A model generated the notes under the pieces. That model was not told the origin of the DNA and made no database searches. It worked only from the letters and a program-made list of their open reading frames with translations. DNA of 64,000 bases from the NCBI GenBank assembly GCA_964505215.1, contig CAZDGU010000009.1:52459-116458 (forward strand), given 5' to 3'. The translations under genes and the position numbers were made by a program. Shown here piece after piece: positions 46,386 to 56,644 of this stretch. Within the stretch, counting starts at the first letter, position 1. Each line of letters starts with the position of its first letter. The DNA is from Gracilimonas sp964505215 (GTDB lineage Bacteria > Bacteroidota > Rhodothermia > Balneolales > Balneolaceae).

Positions 46386-47768
46386 TCAGTGAGCTAAAAT
46401 CCACTCAGATAGTATCTCTAAAAAGCCCGGAGCAAAAGCTTTATCCAGCAGCGGATATTCTGAAGCCTGACCGGTTTCAGCTTTCTGGAAAAGATGATTA
46501 GCGCCTGCTATAGTTTGAATATCAAATTCAGTATCTGCCGATTTCAATGCTTCCTCAATGGTTTTTTTATTGAGTGAGGCAGGGACCTGGGTGTCTTTCT
46601 CCCCAAAAAGCACCAACACCGGAATAGAAAGCTCCTTCAAATCTTGAGTGGGATCATAAAACAGCAACGACTTTGTTTGCGGGCTCCCAAAAACCTGCTC
46701 TAACTGATTGGCCTGACTGTTCGCAAATGCCGAAATGTCCGGTATTTGCGATTTTTGAGCTTCCGGCAGGTTTTGAATCATAGTTTCATAATGTTTTGCG
46801 TATGCTTTTTTTGCCTGCTCAACATCTCCTTCATCTCTTATCGCTTTCATGATTTCCTCGCGCAGAGCAATTTCCTTTTCTATTTGTTTTTCGGAGTGAA
46901 TGCCTTCTCCATAGGCCTGCTTCACCTGAAAACGTAAAATGCGTTTCAAATCCACGCCCGTGGAAGCCATTAAAATAAGCTGATTTACGGCTGCATTTTC
47001 GTTCGCAACCTTGCCGGCTACCACGCCGCCCTGGCTGTGTCCCAGTAAAACGATTTTAGAGAAGTTGCGATTTTCATCGGTTTGAAAGTGCTCAATAATA
47101 GCGTGCACGTCATCGGCCAGTACTTTTAAGGTAGCATCTGCAAAGCTGCCGGTCGATTTACCGACTTGTCTGTCATCATACCTAAAGCTGGAAATACCAT
47201 TTTCTTTGAGGTACTCAGCTATTTCAGCAAATATTTTAAAATCATACACATTGGAATTCCGGTCTTGTGCACCACTTCCTGAAATCATAATTACGAGCGG
47301 GGCTCCTTCCCTATTATCGGGCATCACTAACGTCCCGCCAATGTCTATGGCTCCGTGTTTAATAATCAGCTCCTCACCAATTCCGCGCTCAATGCCGGCT
47401 GTTTCTAACTCCTCCTTATGCTCAACTTTAAAAGGAAAAGAAGCAGCTCCCTGCCGGTACGTTCCTTCTATAGTTTGAGGATTTGTCATCACGCCTTCAA
47501 AAATCCCGTCTCCGCTTCCTGTAAAAAAACGAAATTGTACCGAATCCTGATTTTGGGTGATTTCCGTAAGCGTTAAATCTTTAGCGCCCTGCTGGGGAAT
47601 ATCAATTGTTCCGCTGTAGTTTTCCGGCTCCCCCTTCACCTTAAAAATAACCGCCAGTTGTTGCCCTTGAATATCAATCGCGCCTTTCCAGGTTCCGGAA
47701 ATATCGGTTTGGGCAGAAGCCATGGTTACTGAGAGAAAAATAAAGGCTAAAAGTGTCAGATATTTCAT
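46386..47768 (-). CDS. Secreted alpha/beta hydrolase with lipocalin-like N-terminal domain
   Basis: About 460 aa from the ATG at 47768 (a TTG seven codons upstream is less likely). Signal peptide ends ASAQ. Residues about 20-120 form a beta-rich domain (DISGTWKGAIDIQGQQLAV, typical of bacterial extracytoplasmic hydrolases). The hydrolase domain contains the nucleophile elbow GHSQGG, VLFGEKDTQVPA for the acid and GANHLF for the catalytic His. Likely a periplasmic esterase or peptidase; the substrate is unknown. Confidence 0.88.
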   Translation of the reverse strand: MKYLTLLAFIFLSVTMASAQTDISGTWKGAIDIQGQQLAVIFKVKGEPENYSGTIDIPQQGAKDLTLTEITQNQDSVQFRFFTGSGDGIFEGVMTNPQTIEGTYRQGAASFPFKVEHKEELETAGIERGIGEELIIKHGAIDIGGTLVMPDNREGAPLVIMISGSGAQDRNSNVYDFKIFAEIAEYLKENGISSFRYDDRQVGKSTGSFADATLKVLADDVHAIIEHFQTDENRNFSKIVLLGHSQGGVVAGKVANENAAVNQLILMASTGVDLKRILRFQVKQAYGEGIHSEKQIEKEIALREEIMKAIRDEGDVEQAKKAYAKHYETMIQNLPEAQKSQIPDISAFANSQANQLEQVFGSPQTKSLLFYDPTQDLKELSIPVLVLFGEKDTQVPASLNKKTIEEALKSADTEFDIQTIAGANHLFQKAETGQASEYPLLDKAFAPGFLEILSEWILAH

Positions 47769-47801
47769 GGTGCGAAGATTTAGATTCAATGTTCCGACAT
47801 A

Positions 47802-49016
47802 CTATCTGGTTGATATAGAATGTACGTGCTCGTCTATTCTTTTCACTATTTCATCTCCGATGGCTAAACCGGCCGTTGCAGCGGGACTCGGAGCATTCAG
47901 CACGTGCGCCTGTCGATCAGTTACTTCAAGATAGAAATCATCTAAAATTTCGCCATTGGGCTGAAGCGCCATCGCTCGGATTCCGGCCGGAGACACGGTG
48001 AGATGTTCTTTCCGAATTTCAGGAATGAGCTTTTGCAGGCCTTTCACGAATGCAGCTTTAGAAAACGAACGGCGATATTCATCCAGACCCATGCGCCAGT
48101 GCTCTTTTGCCATCTTCCAAAAACCGGGGAAATTCAATGTTTCTATGGTTTCTTTTAAGTCGAAAGAGAGCTTTTTATAGCCTTCCCTTTTGAACGCAAA
48201 AACAGCATTCGGTCCGCACTCAATACCGCCTAAAGCCATGCGTGTAAAATGCACTCCCAAAAATGGAAATTCGGGATTAGGCAGCGGATAAATTAAATCG
48301 TTCACTAAATACTCGGCTTCCGGCTTCAGATCGTAATATTCTCCTTTAAAAGGCACAATTTGCACGGGTGAATTAATTCCTGCTGATTTTGCCACGTGAT
48401 CGCAATACAAGCCTGCGCAGTTAACCACAAACTTTGAAGTGAACTCGGAGTCATCCGTTTTTATGTGTACTTCATTCCCTTCTGTTGATATTTTTTTCAC
48501 CTTTTCGCCGAACTGAATACTTCCGTTTCCGGCCTCCAGCAGCTCCATCATTTTTCTGCACATACCAACATAATCAACAATTCCGGCACAAGGCACGTGA
48601 ATAGCCGCCACACCTCGCACGTGGGGCTCCAGTTCTTTTAGTCGTTCGGCGTCAATTAAAGCAATGTCCTCAATTTCATTTTCGAGTCCGCGTTCAAAGA
48701 TATCCTGCAGCTTGGGGACTTCGCTTTCATCGGTGGCCACAATTACTTTTCCACACACGTCAATGGCTACATCATGCTGCCGGCAAAATTCTACCAGCTG
48801 ATGCCTTCCATCCACACAATTACGGGCCTTGTAGCTGCCCGGCTTGTAGTAAATTCCGGAGTGAATAACGCCCGAGTTTTTCCCCGTTTGGTGAGCGGCT
48901 ACTTCCTGCTCTTTTTCGAGCACCAAAATGCGCGCATCCGGATGTTTTAGTGATAGTTTATAAGCGGTTGAGAGCCCGACTATTCCGGCTCCTATAATTA
49001 TAAAGTCATAAATCAT
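47802..49016 (-). CDS. lhgO: L-2-hydroxyglutarate oxidase
   Basis: About 404 aa. I chose the ATG at 49016 (MIYDFIIIGAGIVGLSTAY) because the upstream ATG at 49040 lies within the terminator of the preceding gene. It is a DAO-family flavoenzyme with the N-terminal GxGxxG dinucleotide-binding motif. LEKEQEVAAHQTGKNSGVIHSGIYY and the C-terminal SPAATAGLAIGDEIV match LhgO/L2HGDH. It converts L-2-hydroxyglutarate to 2-oxoglutarate and passes electrons to the membrane quinone pool. Confidence 0.92.
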   Translation of the reverse strand: MIYDFIIIGAGIVGLSTAYKLSLKHPDARILVLEKEQEVAAHQTGKNSGVIHSGIYYKPGSYKARNCVDGRHQLVEFCRQHDVAIDVCGKVIVATDESEVPKLQDIFERGLENEIEDIALIDAERLKELEPHVRGVAAIHVPCAGIVDYVGMCRKMMELLEAGNGSIQFGEKVKKISTEGNEVHIKTDDSEFTSKFVVNCAGLYCDHVAKSAGINSPVQIVPFKGEYYDLKPEAEYLVNDLIYPLPNPEFPFLGVHFTRMALGGIECGPNAVFAFKREGYKKLSFDLKETIETLNFPGFWKMAKEHWRMGLDEYRRSFSKAAFVKGLQKLIPEIRKEHLTVSPAGIRAMALQPNGEILDDFYLEVTDRQAHVLNAPSPAATAGLAIGDEIVKRIDEHVHSISTR

Positions 49017-49040
49017 GCCGCAAAGATATGGTTTATGCAT

Positions 49041-49072
49041 AAAAAAAGGGCTCTCAATTTGAGAGCCCTTTT
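49041..49072 (-). terminator. Terminator after the susD-like gene
   Basis: AAAGGGCTCTCAA and TTGAGAGCCCTTT form a nearly loopless 13-bp stem with A/T runs on both sides, so it could work in both directions. It lies 26 bp beyond the susD-like stop codon. Confidence 0.85.
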
Positions 49073-49097
49073 AGCATATCGGTTTTTAATAAAACCT

Positions 49098-50504
49098 TTA
49101 GTTGTTTTTATTGGAATACTCTTCCCAATCCAGCTCGCCTTGTGGGCGGCCGATGTGAGTAGGAACGCGCCCGCCATCAAGCGAGGTATCAATATCACCT
49201 AAACGGTCGTAACGGCGCATGTCAACCCACCTGTGACCTTCACCCCACAGAGAGTAGCGGCGCTGCTTCAACACTTCATCAATTAATGAAGCTTTATCAA
49301 CCGTTCCGGTGTAGTTACCTACGCCCCAAATATTTCGGATGATATTTATAGCCGAAACAGCATTTGCAAGCTCAGCAGCTCCACCTGTTTGTGCATTTGC
49401 TTCTGCATAAATCAGTAACAGCTCTTCATTCCTGATAAATGGAACCGGAGAAGTTGAAGATGCATACTTCCCAATCTGATAGTTGGCACTAAAGCCCGGA
49501 ATATCCTGCGTAGTGGCCGGATTGTCGCGCAAATCGAACATACGATCTAAGCGTAAATCACCGGCTTCCGCATCATTGATATGAGTAGGACTTACCGCTA
49601 TCAGCAGGTTTTGATCTGCATTTGGGATGTAGTAGTATGGGTTGAACCGATCGGTTCCTCCCGCATACGTATGTGCAGGACCTGCCAGCAAATCAGCTTC
49701 AGTACTTGCGTTTAGGTTCATAAATGACTCATTTAAAGCAGTAATTGCGCCATCCCAATCTTCTGCATAAACAGCAAGACGAGCGGCAATAGCTCGGTTA
49801 ACTTCCAGCATGGTTGCCGGGTCGTCGTATCCATCAAAGCCGGGAGACAGCTTAAAGTTGAAGGTGTTTCCGGCGTTTTTAAGCTGGGTGGCTGCATCAT
49901 CAAGAATGGTTCTTATTTGAGATAATGCATCCGAATACCCTACAAACGGTCCGGGGTTCAGAGGTTCCTCAAAGGTAACGTCCATCCGGATTCCATTTTG
50001 GTACTGGTGCATCAATGGAAACTGGAACTGATAAGCTTTGATCGTATTAGCAAAACCTAAATATCCATTTTTTTGCGATTCGGAAACGCTTGATGTATTT
50101 CCAATGGCGGCAATAACCAGATTAGCCTGTCGGATTGCCCCGTATGGAGACTCGTAACCGCTTGCATCAACAAAAAAGTTGGGATTGTCTTCTGCATCAA
50201 CGCTTCTGGAGGGCAGCTGCAGCCAGTCGATGGCATAGGTTGGGTCGGAAGTATTCAGGTAATACAGCTCACGGCTCATAGTACCGGTTAGCGACCACCA
50301 GGTGCCATTATAATTTCGATGAACAGATTCTAAGCCTGTCATCAAATCCTGCAGCTCACCCGCGCTTGCTTCGTTCAGCACTCCGGCTGTACTCGGACTG
50401 TTGGGGTCCACAACTTTATCGACTTCTAACAAGTCGCAGGAAACTGACATCAAAATCAGTCCCGTCAGTATAAATGTAGTTTTAATCAATCGTATCATAA
50501 TCAT
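49098..50504 (-). CDS. SusD/RagB-family nutrient-binding outer-membrane lipoprotein
   Basis: 468 aa. Lipobox MSVSC at residue about 23 is followed by the SusD TPR-like fold; RQANLVIAAIGN and the C-terminal LIDEVLKQRRYSLWGEGHRWVDMRRYDRLG are the usual family landmarks. It forms the lid over the neighbouring SusC-like channel and captures oligomeric nutrients. It is encoded 16 bp after that gene. No glycoside hydrolase or protease is adjacent, so the ligand is not indicated. Confidence 0.93.
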   Translation of the reverse strand: MIMIRLIKTTFILTGLILMSVSCDLLEVDKVVDPNSPSTAGVLNEASAGELQDLMTGLESVHRNYNGTWWSLTGTMSRELYYLNTSDPTYAIDWLQLPSRSVDAEDNPNFFVDASGYESPYGAIRQANLVIAAIGNTSSVSESQKNGYLGFANTIKAYQFQFPLMHQYQNGIRMDVTFEEPLNPGPFVGYSDALSQIRTILDDAATQLKNAGNTFNFKLSPGFDGYDDPATMLEVNRAIAARLAVYAEDWDGAITALNESFMNLNASTEADLLAGPAHTYAGGTDRFNPYYYIPNADQNLLIAVSPTHINDAEAGDLRLDRMFDLRDNPATTQDIPGFSANYQIGKYASSTSPVPFIRNEELLLIYAEANAQTGGAAELANAVSAINIIRNIWGVGNYTGTVDKASLIDEVLKQRRYSLWGEGHRWVDMRRYDRLGDIDTSLDGGRVPTHIGRPQGELDWEEYSNKNN

Positions 50505-50520
50505 TAATCTCTTTTATAAA

Positions 50521-53505
50521 TTATAGGTCAACTTTTACGCTGAAAAGTATTTTTCTGGCCGTTGGATACGGGGAAATATCTACTCTCTGAGAAAGCGCAC
50601 TTCTACCTGTGGCGTTTACTTCCGGGTCATATCCGGGATAGTCTGTAAACATCAGCAGGTTCGTCCCGGTAACTCCAACCCGGACACTTTTCAGGGTGTT
50701 GCCTACCAAATTCTCAAGCGATGCTCTTGGCACAGTGTAATACAAAGAAGCTTCTCTCAGTTTTAAGTAAGAAGCATCTTTAAGGAATGATAAAGTTCCT
50801 CCTTCACGCTGTACAATATTGTCATCACTGTCAAAAAAGTCAGCTGTGTTACCAACTCCGTCCGTCAATAATTGAGACAGGTTAATGCCTTCAGCACCTT
50901 TGCTCCAGTGCAGCAAAAAGCTGGCTCTAAAGTTCTTCAGGAAGCTGAAATCGTTGGCAAACGACATTTGGAAGTCGGGCTGTAAATCTCCTACAATTTC
51001 ACGCTCTGTCTTACCGGGCACAAAGCCATAAATTCCTGTAGGGGAAATGCCTTTTTCAATACGTCCGGCTCCAAAAGTAGGCGACGCATAAAACGTGTTG
51101 GTTTGAGCCGGAATAGACAGCTCGGTTAATTCGGTTTCATTGGTCCACCATAAAATGGTTGAGTTCCAGGTGAAGTTTTTGTTTTGAACAGGAATTACCG
51201 ATAAGGCTATTTCAGTACCTATGTTTTCCATTTCTGCAGCATTCGTAGTAATACGGCCTACACCTGTTGAAGGAGCAGGAGCTAATGGCAGAATCAGGTC
51301 TTCAATGGTTTTGTTGTAGTGCGTAAGTTCTAATGAAATCCGGCCGTCAAAAAATCCAAGATCAATACCGTACTCAAGCTCTTTGGCTCGTTCAGGTCTC
51401 AGCTTTGGATCTACATCGGAGCCCGGAGCTACCGCACCGCCACTGTCTCCAATGTTGGTACCGCCTAAGCTTGAGAAAATTCCTCCAAAGTTTGGCAGGC
51501 CACCGGTTTCACCGTAAGCCACTCTTAGCTTCAGCTGGTTTACAGCATCAACCGTCCAAAAATCGAAGTTAGAAATATTTGCGGCTAAAGATGCTTTAGG
51601 ATAAAAGTAGTACTCACCTTCGTCTAAGTTAAGTGTTGATTTATCCCATCTACCGCCAACGGTAGCAATCAGGCGATCAGCAAAGTTAACTTCTTGCTGC
51701 AAAAACAAACCGAAATCAGTAATGTCTGAGAAGCTCTGTGAAGCTGATACCTGAGCGGCATTTCCAACATTAGTTTGTCCGGGAAGCAAGCCTTGTCCAC
51801 GTATGCGATCTAACGCATTTTTACGGTCAAAGCGAGTAACACCTGCTTGCGAGGTCAGATCAAAATTACCCATATCGCTGCCTACGGTTGTATTGAAAAG
51901 CGCAACAGCCTGCAAGTTTGTGTTAATGACTTCTTGGGTAGTATGAATTACATCACCCGGGAAGTTAGCCGCCGTGCGTTGATATTGCATAAATTCCGGG
52001 AAGTAAATCTCTGAATTTGAGTTGGTATAATCCAATCCGCCATCCACTTTTAAACTGAGCAGCGCGCCGGTTGTTTTTACAAGATCGGCTTCTAAACTAA
52101 CACTCTGTAAGAATCTGTTCACTTCCTGGTTGTTTTTAGCCACATCAATCAGCCGCAGCGGGTTTTCACCGAAATACGGAGTATCAGGATAGCTGCCATC
52201 CGGATTTTTCTTAATTATGTGGTACGAGTAATTGGGATGTGAAGCCAGCGAATATCCCACTGAACCACCGGTATTATTTTGGTTACCGGTAAAGCCACGG
52301 CGGCTATCCGTATTCAGGTAATTCGAATTAGTCTTCACCCGAATAGATGGAGTAATAGCGTGGTCGATATTTGCACGGAGTGAATTTCTGTCAAAACCGG
52401 TATTTTTGATAATACCGTCTTCAGAGGCTAATCCACCTGATATATAAAACCTTGTTTTCTCATTTCCGCCGGATACGCTTATTTGCGTGTTATTAATTAC
52501 TCCGGTATTTCCATATACCTTTTCTTCAAGGTCTATAACATCTCCGGCTGCCTGAGCATCACTCAATCGCTGCTTTTCCAGATTGGCTTTGGCAGAACCG
52601 GCTCCCCAAAACTTATCAATTCGGGCGGCCGTCCAGTCTGTTCTTCCAATCAGATTAAGTGCAGAGTTAAATCCAACTTCTTGCTTTACAGAAACCTGTG
52701 TTTGTCCGGCTTTTCCTCTTTTAGTGTTGATAATAATTACGCCGGCATTCGCTCGCTGTCCGTAAATAGCCGCAGCAGAAGCTCCTTTCAGTACTTCAAT
52801 ACTTGAAATATCATCCGGATTAAGGTCGGCAAGTCGGTTAGCCGTATCATCCTGGCTGTTACCGCCGGCTCCACTTACAGCCGAACGTCCGGTTGTTAAC
52901 TGCTCGTTGTTCACATATACGCCGTCAATAATATACAGCGGCTGCGAACCACCGGCTCCAAGGGTTGTTACCCCACGCAGCTGTACGTTAAAACCTCCAC
53001 CGGGAGCACCACTGAACGACGTAATTTGTACGCCGGGCACTTTACCCTGCAGGGCATTGTCAATAGTTTCGGGTTGAGATTTTCCGGCAATATCTTCGGC
53101 AGAAATAGATGCCACCGAGTTAGCCAGGTTTTCTCTTTTTACGGATGAAGCCAGTCCGGTTACCACCAACTCATCCAGGTTGGCCACATCAGACCTGAGC
53201 GTAACATCTAAGGTTATGTTTTCTCCGGTTGATCCTGACACTTCAACGTTTTTAGTAACATATCCAATTGAGGAAAAACGAAGGCTGGTTTCCCCTGAGG
53301 GAAGCTGTAGCGTATATTTCCCGTCAATGTCGGTTGAAGTTCCGGTGCTTGTAGCAGCATCAAAAATAGACACTCCCACCAGCTCCTCTCCGGTAGCCTG
53401 ATCGGTAACCGTACCGGATACAGTAAATTGAGCCATAGCTAACGGCGCGCACACCAGCAGCGCAACAAAAGTAGCTATCAGCCTTAATTGGTAGCATTTT
53501 CTCAT
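50521..53505 (-). CDS. SusC/RagA-family TonB-dependent outer-membrane transporter
   Basis: 994 aa. Signal peptide, CarboxypepD_reg-like domain (about 26-110: FTVSGTVTDQATGEELVGVSIF), TonB box-like DELVVTG and a plug domain (about 115-260: GKVPGVQITS, NADDISSIEVLKGASAAAIYGQRANAGVIIINTKRG in family order). A 22-strand barrel ends in LFSVKVDL. Proton-motive-force-driven import through TonB; it works with the SusD-like lipoprotein encoded directly downstream. There is no anti-sigma/sigma pair beside it. Confidence 0.93.
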   Translation of the reverse strand: MRKCYQLRLIATFVALLVCAPLAMAQFTVSGTVTDQATGEELVGVSIFDAATSTGTSTDIDGKYTLQLPSGETSLRFSSIGYVTKNVEVSGSTGENITLDVTLRSDVANLDELVVTGLASSVKRENLANSVASISAEDIAGKSQPETIDNALQGKVPGVQITSFSGAPGGGFNVQLRGVTTLGAGGSQPLYIIDGVYVNNEQLTTGRSAVSGAGGNSQDDTANRLADLNPDDISSIEVLKGASAAAIYGQRANAGVIIINTKRGKAGQTQVSVKQEVGFNSALNLIGRTDWTAARIDKFWGAGSAKANLEKQRLSDAQAAGDVIDLEEKVYGNTGVINNTQISVSGGNEKTRFYISGGLASEDGIIKNTGFDRNSLRANIDHAITPSIRVKTNSNYLNTDSRRGFTGNQNNTGGSVGYSLASHPNYSYHIIKKNPDGSYPDTPYFGENPLRLIDVAKNNQEVNRFLQSVSLEADLVKTTGALLSLKVDGGLDYTNSNSEIYFPEFMQYQRTAANFPGDVIHTTQEVINTNLQAVALFNTTVGSDMGNFDLTSQAGVTRFDRKNALDRIRGQGLLPGQTNVGNAAQVSASQSFSDITDFGLFLQQEVNFADRLIATVGGRWDKSTLNLDEGEYYFYPKASLAANISNFDFWTVDAVNQLKLRVAYGETGGLPNFGGIFSSLGGTNIGDSGGAVAPGSDVDPKLRPERAKELEYGIDLGFFDGRISLELTHYNKTIEDLILPLAPAPSTGVGRITTNAAEMENIGTEIALSVIPVQNKNFTWNSTILWWTNETELTELSIPAQTNTFYASPTFGAGRIEKGISPTGIYGFVPGKTEREIVGDLQPDFQMSFANDFSFLKNFRASFLLHWSKGAEGINLSQLLTDGVGNTADFFDSDDNIVQREGGTLSFLKDASYLKLREASLYYTVPRASLENLVGNTLKSVRVGVTGTNLLMFTDYPGYDPEVNATGRSALSQRVDISPYPTARKILFSVKVDL

Positions 53506-53829
53506 AGTATTGTAATTGTATTTTGAGTTTGATTTAATAAATACTTAAAAAACTGAAACTTAATACTTCAGCTCTAAAAAGATGACTATGAATATACAAG
53601 AAATTTTAAGGATTTATATGTAAGCATGTTTTTTTACAAAATAGCAACCAAGGTTAATCCACATTAGAATACCCAATAATATGAATAACCTTTTTTCTTC
53701 CTTCTGCTGCCGCTTCCAAACCATGGGCAGTTTTTTATTTTCTTTATCAACAGTTAAGGTTAAACCTATTCCGCTTTTTGAGAACTATACCTTATCTTAC
53801 GGTTCTCATTTAACATCCAAATTATCTGT
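53506..53829. other. Divergent promoter region susC / tlpA-like
   Basis: 324 bp between divergent genes, AT-rich. The only structure seen is a weak GAGAAC/GTTCTC inverted repeat near 53780-53807. Confidence 0.4.
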
Positions 53830-54375
53830 ATGAACTTTTTTAGAACATCTTTACTGTTTACTGCTGTTTGCTCAGCTTTATTTATTACGGCCTGCTCGGA
53901 AGATAAGAAACCCGAACAACCTGCCCGGGAATTAACCGAAGAGGAACAGCGCATTGAAACAACTCTGGCAAGCGCCACTTTTGAACGCATGGACGGATCC
54001 TCCGTTTCGCTCGAAGATTATGAGGGAAAAGTAGTATTAGTTGATTTCTGGGAATCATGGTGCGGTCCTTGCCTTCAGGTTTTCCCCGGCATGAACGACT
54101 TGGTAAATGAATACCCCAACGATTTTGCCGTACTTGCCGTTAACTTAACCAGTGCAGATACCAAAGAAGACGTAGCCGCTTTTATGGAAGAGTACGATTA
54201 CGGCTTCGATTACGTTTTGGATGCCAACGCCGTGGGCGATAAAGTAATTACGCTGGGAATTCCTTTTAAAGTATTTATGGACCCACAAGGAAATCTCATT
54301 AAAGCCGAACTTGGGCTAACCGGGAATGATTACGAAGACGCTAAAAAGATTATAGAACAACACAAAAAATCATAA
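53830..54375 (+). CDS. TlpA/ResA-like thioredoxin-fold lipoprotein
   Basis: 181 aa. Lipobox LFITAC (Cys22) is followed by a thioredoxin domain (about 50-180) with the redox motif WCGPC in WESWCGPCLQVFPGM and the cis-Pro region GIPFKVFMDPQG. Periplasmic membrane-anchored thiol-disulfide reductase, often serving cytochrome c maturation or general disulfide reduction. It lies 6 bp upstream of ahcY, suggesting co-transcription, though the functional link is not obvious. Confidence 0.9.
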   Translation: MNFFRTSLLFTAVCSALFITACSEDKKPEQPARELTEEEQRIETTLASATFERMDGSSVSLEDYEGKVVLVDFWESWCGPCLQVFPGMNDLVNEYPNDFAVLAVNLTSADTKEDVAAFMEEYDYGFDYVLDANAVGDKVITLGIPFKVFMDPQGNLIKAELGLTGNDYEDAKKIIEQHKKS

Positions 54376-54381
54376 ATATTT

Positions 54382-55692
54382 ATGCCACAAGTAAAAGAAA
54401 AACTACCTTATAAAGTAAAAGACATTTCGCTTGCCAAATGGGGACGTCAGGAAATTGAACTGGCCGAAGCAGAAATGCCCGGACTTATGGCTCTGAGAGA
54501 AGAGTATAAAACAGAGCAGCCGCTGAAAGGCGCTCGCATTGCCGGTTGCCTGCACATGACTATTCAAACCGCCGTACTTATTGAGACCCTGATTGAGCTG
54601 GGCGCCGACGTAACCTGGTCATCTTGTAATATCTATTCCACCCAAGATCACGCCGCTGCCGCTATGGCCGAAGCCGGCGTTCCCGTTTATGCCTGGAAAG
54701 GAATGACGGAAGAGGAATTTGATTGGGCAATTGAGCAAACGCTGTATTTTCCTGACGGACAACCACTGAATATGATTCTGGATGATGGCGGAGATTTAAC
54801 CAATATGGTGTTAGACGATCATCCTGAACTGATTGACGGCATCAACGGAATTTCGGAAGAAACTACAACCGGCGTGCTGCGCCTGATTGAGCGCGAACGA
54901 GCCGGAACGCTTACCCTTCCCGCCATCAACGTAAACGACTCGGTTACCAAATCTAAGTTTGATAATAAATACGGATGTCGCGAGTCGGCTGCTGATGCTA
55001 TTCGTCGTGCAACTGACGTGATGATGGCCGGAAAAGTGGCCGTTGTAGCCGGTTACGGTGATGTGGGTAAAGGAACTGCTGCTTCTATGCAGGGTGCCGG
55101 AGCTCGCGTTATTGTTACTGAAATTGATCCCATTTGTGCCCTTCAAGCCGCGATGGACGGATTTGAAGTAAAGAAAATGGATGACGCCGTAGAAGAAGGC
55201 GACATTTTTGTTACCGCCACCGGAAATAAAGACATTATCAAAGGCCGGCATTTCAAAAAAATGAAAGACAAAGCCATTGTCGGAAATATCGGTCACTTTG
55301 ACAACGAAATTGACGTGGCCTGGCTGAAGCAAAATGCCAAGGAAGAAAACATCAAACCACAGGTAGATATTTTCACCCTAAATGATACCGGCAAGCAGGT
55401 GGTGCTGCTTTCCCAAGGACGATTAATGAATCTTGGAAATGCAACCGGCCATCCATCTTTTGTGATGAGCAACAGCTTCACCAATCAAACCTTAGCACAA
55501 ATTGCTTTGTGGAACAGACCTGATGAGTTTGAAGCCGGCGTGCACGTTCTTCCCAAATCGCTGGACGAGAAAGTGGCTCGCCTTCATTTATCAAAAATTG
55601 GAGTGGAGCTGGAAACTCTTACCGAAGAACAGTCTGAATATATTGGCGTACCTATTAAAGGGCCGTACAAATCTGATCAATATCGGTATTAA
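54382..55692 (+). CDS. ahcY: Adenosylhomocysteinase
   Basis: 436 aa. Hydrolyses S-adenosylhomocysteine to adenosine and homocysteine, clearing the inhibitor of methyltransferases. CLHMTIQTAVLIETL, the STQDHAAAA stretch and the NAD-binding GYGDVGKGTAASMQGAGARV are family signatures. The C-terminal KSDQYRY matches the conserved KPDHYRY end. No SAH riboswitch was seen upstream; the gene is fed from the tlpA-like promoter side. It ends before a bidirectional terminator. Confidence 0.97.
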   Translation: MPQVKEKLPYKVKDISLAKWGRQEIELAEAEMPGLMALREEYKTEQPLKGARIAGCLHMTIQTAVLIETLIELGADVTWSSCNIYSTQDHAAAAMAEAGVPVYAWKGMTEEEFDWAIEQTLYFPDGQPLNMILDDGGDLTNMVLDDHPELIDGINGISEETTTGVLRLIERERAGTLTLPAINVNDSVTKSKFDNKYGCRESAADAIRRATDVMMAGKVAVVAGYGDVGKGTAASMQGAGARVIVTEIDPICALQAAMDGFEVKKMDDAVEEGDIFVTATGNKDIIKGRHFKKMKDKAIVGNIGHFDNEIDVAWLKQNAKEENIKPQVDIFTLNDTGKQVVLLSQGRLMNLGNATGHPSFVMSNSFTNQTLAQIALWNRPDEFEAGVHVLPKSLDEKVARLHLSKIGVELETLTEEQSEYIGVPIKGPYKSDQYRY

Positions 55693-55746
55693 TTTTTAAC
55701 GATTGAGTAATCAGCTAACTAACAGCTGATTATCTGCGCCCGTTTC

Positions 55747-55782
55747 AAAACCCGCATTGCAAAAAGCCGTGCGGGTTTTTTT
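55747..55782 (+). terminator. Terminator after ahcY (probably bidirectional)
   Basis: AAACCCGCA and TGCGGGTTT form a 9-bp stem with a 13-base loop followed by T7, between convergent ahcY and the STAS gene. Confidence 0.85.
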
Positions 55783-56131
55783 ATGCATCTCCATTACCGA
55801 AGTGCGCAACGGCTTCATCTAAAGTCCGGAAATGATTAAATACTTTAATGAGCTGCGTTACCATCAGCAGGCTTTCAATTTTTTTATCGGCTTGGCAGAT
55901 TACTAACTCTCCACCTGCATTTTTCATGCTGGTAAAGCCGCCAATCAAAATTCCAAGTCCTGATGAGTTCATGAACTTAACCTTGCCCAAATCTACAATC
56001 ACTTCTTTTTTGTCCTGTTCTATAAGTTTATGCAAATCTTCCCGAAACTTTTCCGCATCCGGGCCACCCATTACGTTTCCTTTTAGGGTGATGATTACAC
56101 AATTATATCGTTCCGAAATACTGTAATTCAT
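55781..56131 (-). CDS. STAS-domain anti-sigma factor antagonist-like protein
   Basis: 116 aa single STAS domain with the phosphosite region VKFMNSSGLGILIGG (Ser56/Ser57). It is a second SpoIIAA-like protein in the window, 41 kb from the one in the partner-switching unit, and has no kinase or phosphatase beside it. It may be an alternative input for that module or belong to a separate pathway. Confidence 0.9.
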   Translation of the reverse strand: MNYSISERYNCVIITLKGNVMGGPDAEKFREDLHKLIEQDKKEVIVDLGKVKFMNSSGLGILIGGFTSMKNAGGELVICQADKKIESLLMVTQLIKVFNHFRTLDEAVAHFGNGDA

Positions 56132-56444
56132 TGTGGTATGGTTTTTTAAATGATGACCGGAATAGCTGTAAACTGCAATAAAAAGGCTAATATGTTCCGC
56201 TTCTCATTCTGTTTATGTTTTGGAATGTAATGTATTTTCGAATCTGCTGCAGTAAACTCACTATTGGTTACGGCAGGCCGATTCAAATTTCACCGGTAAT
56301 TACGTATAAAAAAATTAAAAGTTCAGCAGAAATTTAGAGCTTCTGGGATGAAAGGTTTTTATAAAATCGTCTATCACAAATCGGTCGCTCGGAAATCAGA
56401 AATCAGAAATAACTTAAATATATATTACGGATTAAAACCGCATT

Positions 56445-56644
56445 CACTAACACCTTCCGCATGCGCAGCAGGCTGCACATGGCACCTTCCTCAAGGAAGG
56501 ACTTTTCCTTGCTCGTTTTTAGCAGTAATAGCTTTAGCAAATTATTAAACTTATTTATGCCCAATTGTAAGTCTCTCCTTGAGGAGAGTGGAATTCATTC
56601 AACACCTCGCTGAATGATTTGCGAGAGGTGTTGGTGGTGCATGC
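56445..56644. mobile_element. MITE-like repeat A, copy 2
   Basis: 200-bp copy of the element at 36369-36569 with the same imperfect terminal inverted repeats (CACTAACACCTTCCGC...GCGAGAGGTGTTGGTG) and the same internal palindromes CCTTCCTCAAGGAAGG and TCTCCTTGAGGAGA. One palindrome differs by a single T-to-C change (ATGCGCAGC). Confidence 0.6.

Noticed and set aside
49017..49040. Upstream ATG as the lhgO start
   Set aside because: It lies within the A/T-rich flank of a terminator hairpin, and MIYDFIIIGAGIVG is the natural N-terminus of the flavoenzyme.
54300..54382. Possible SAH riboswitch upstream of ahcY
   Set aside because: ahcY starts 6 bp after the tlpA-like gene, leaving no room for a leader, and no conserved riboswitch pairing is visible.
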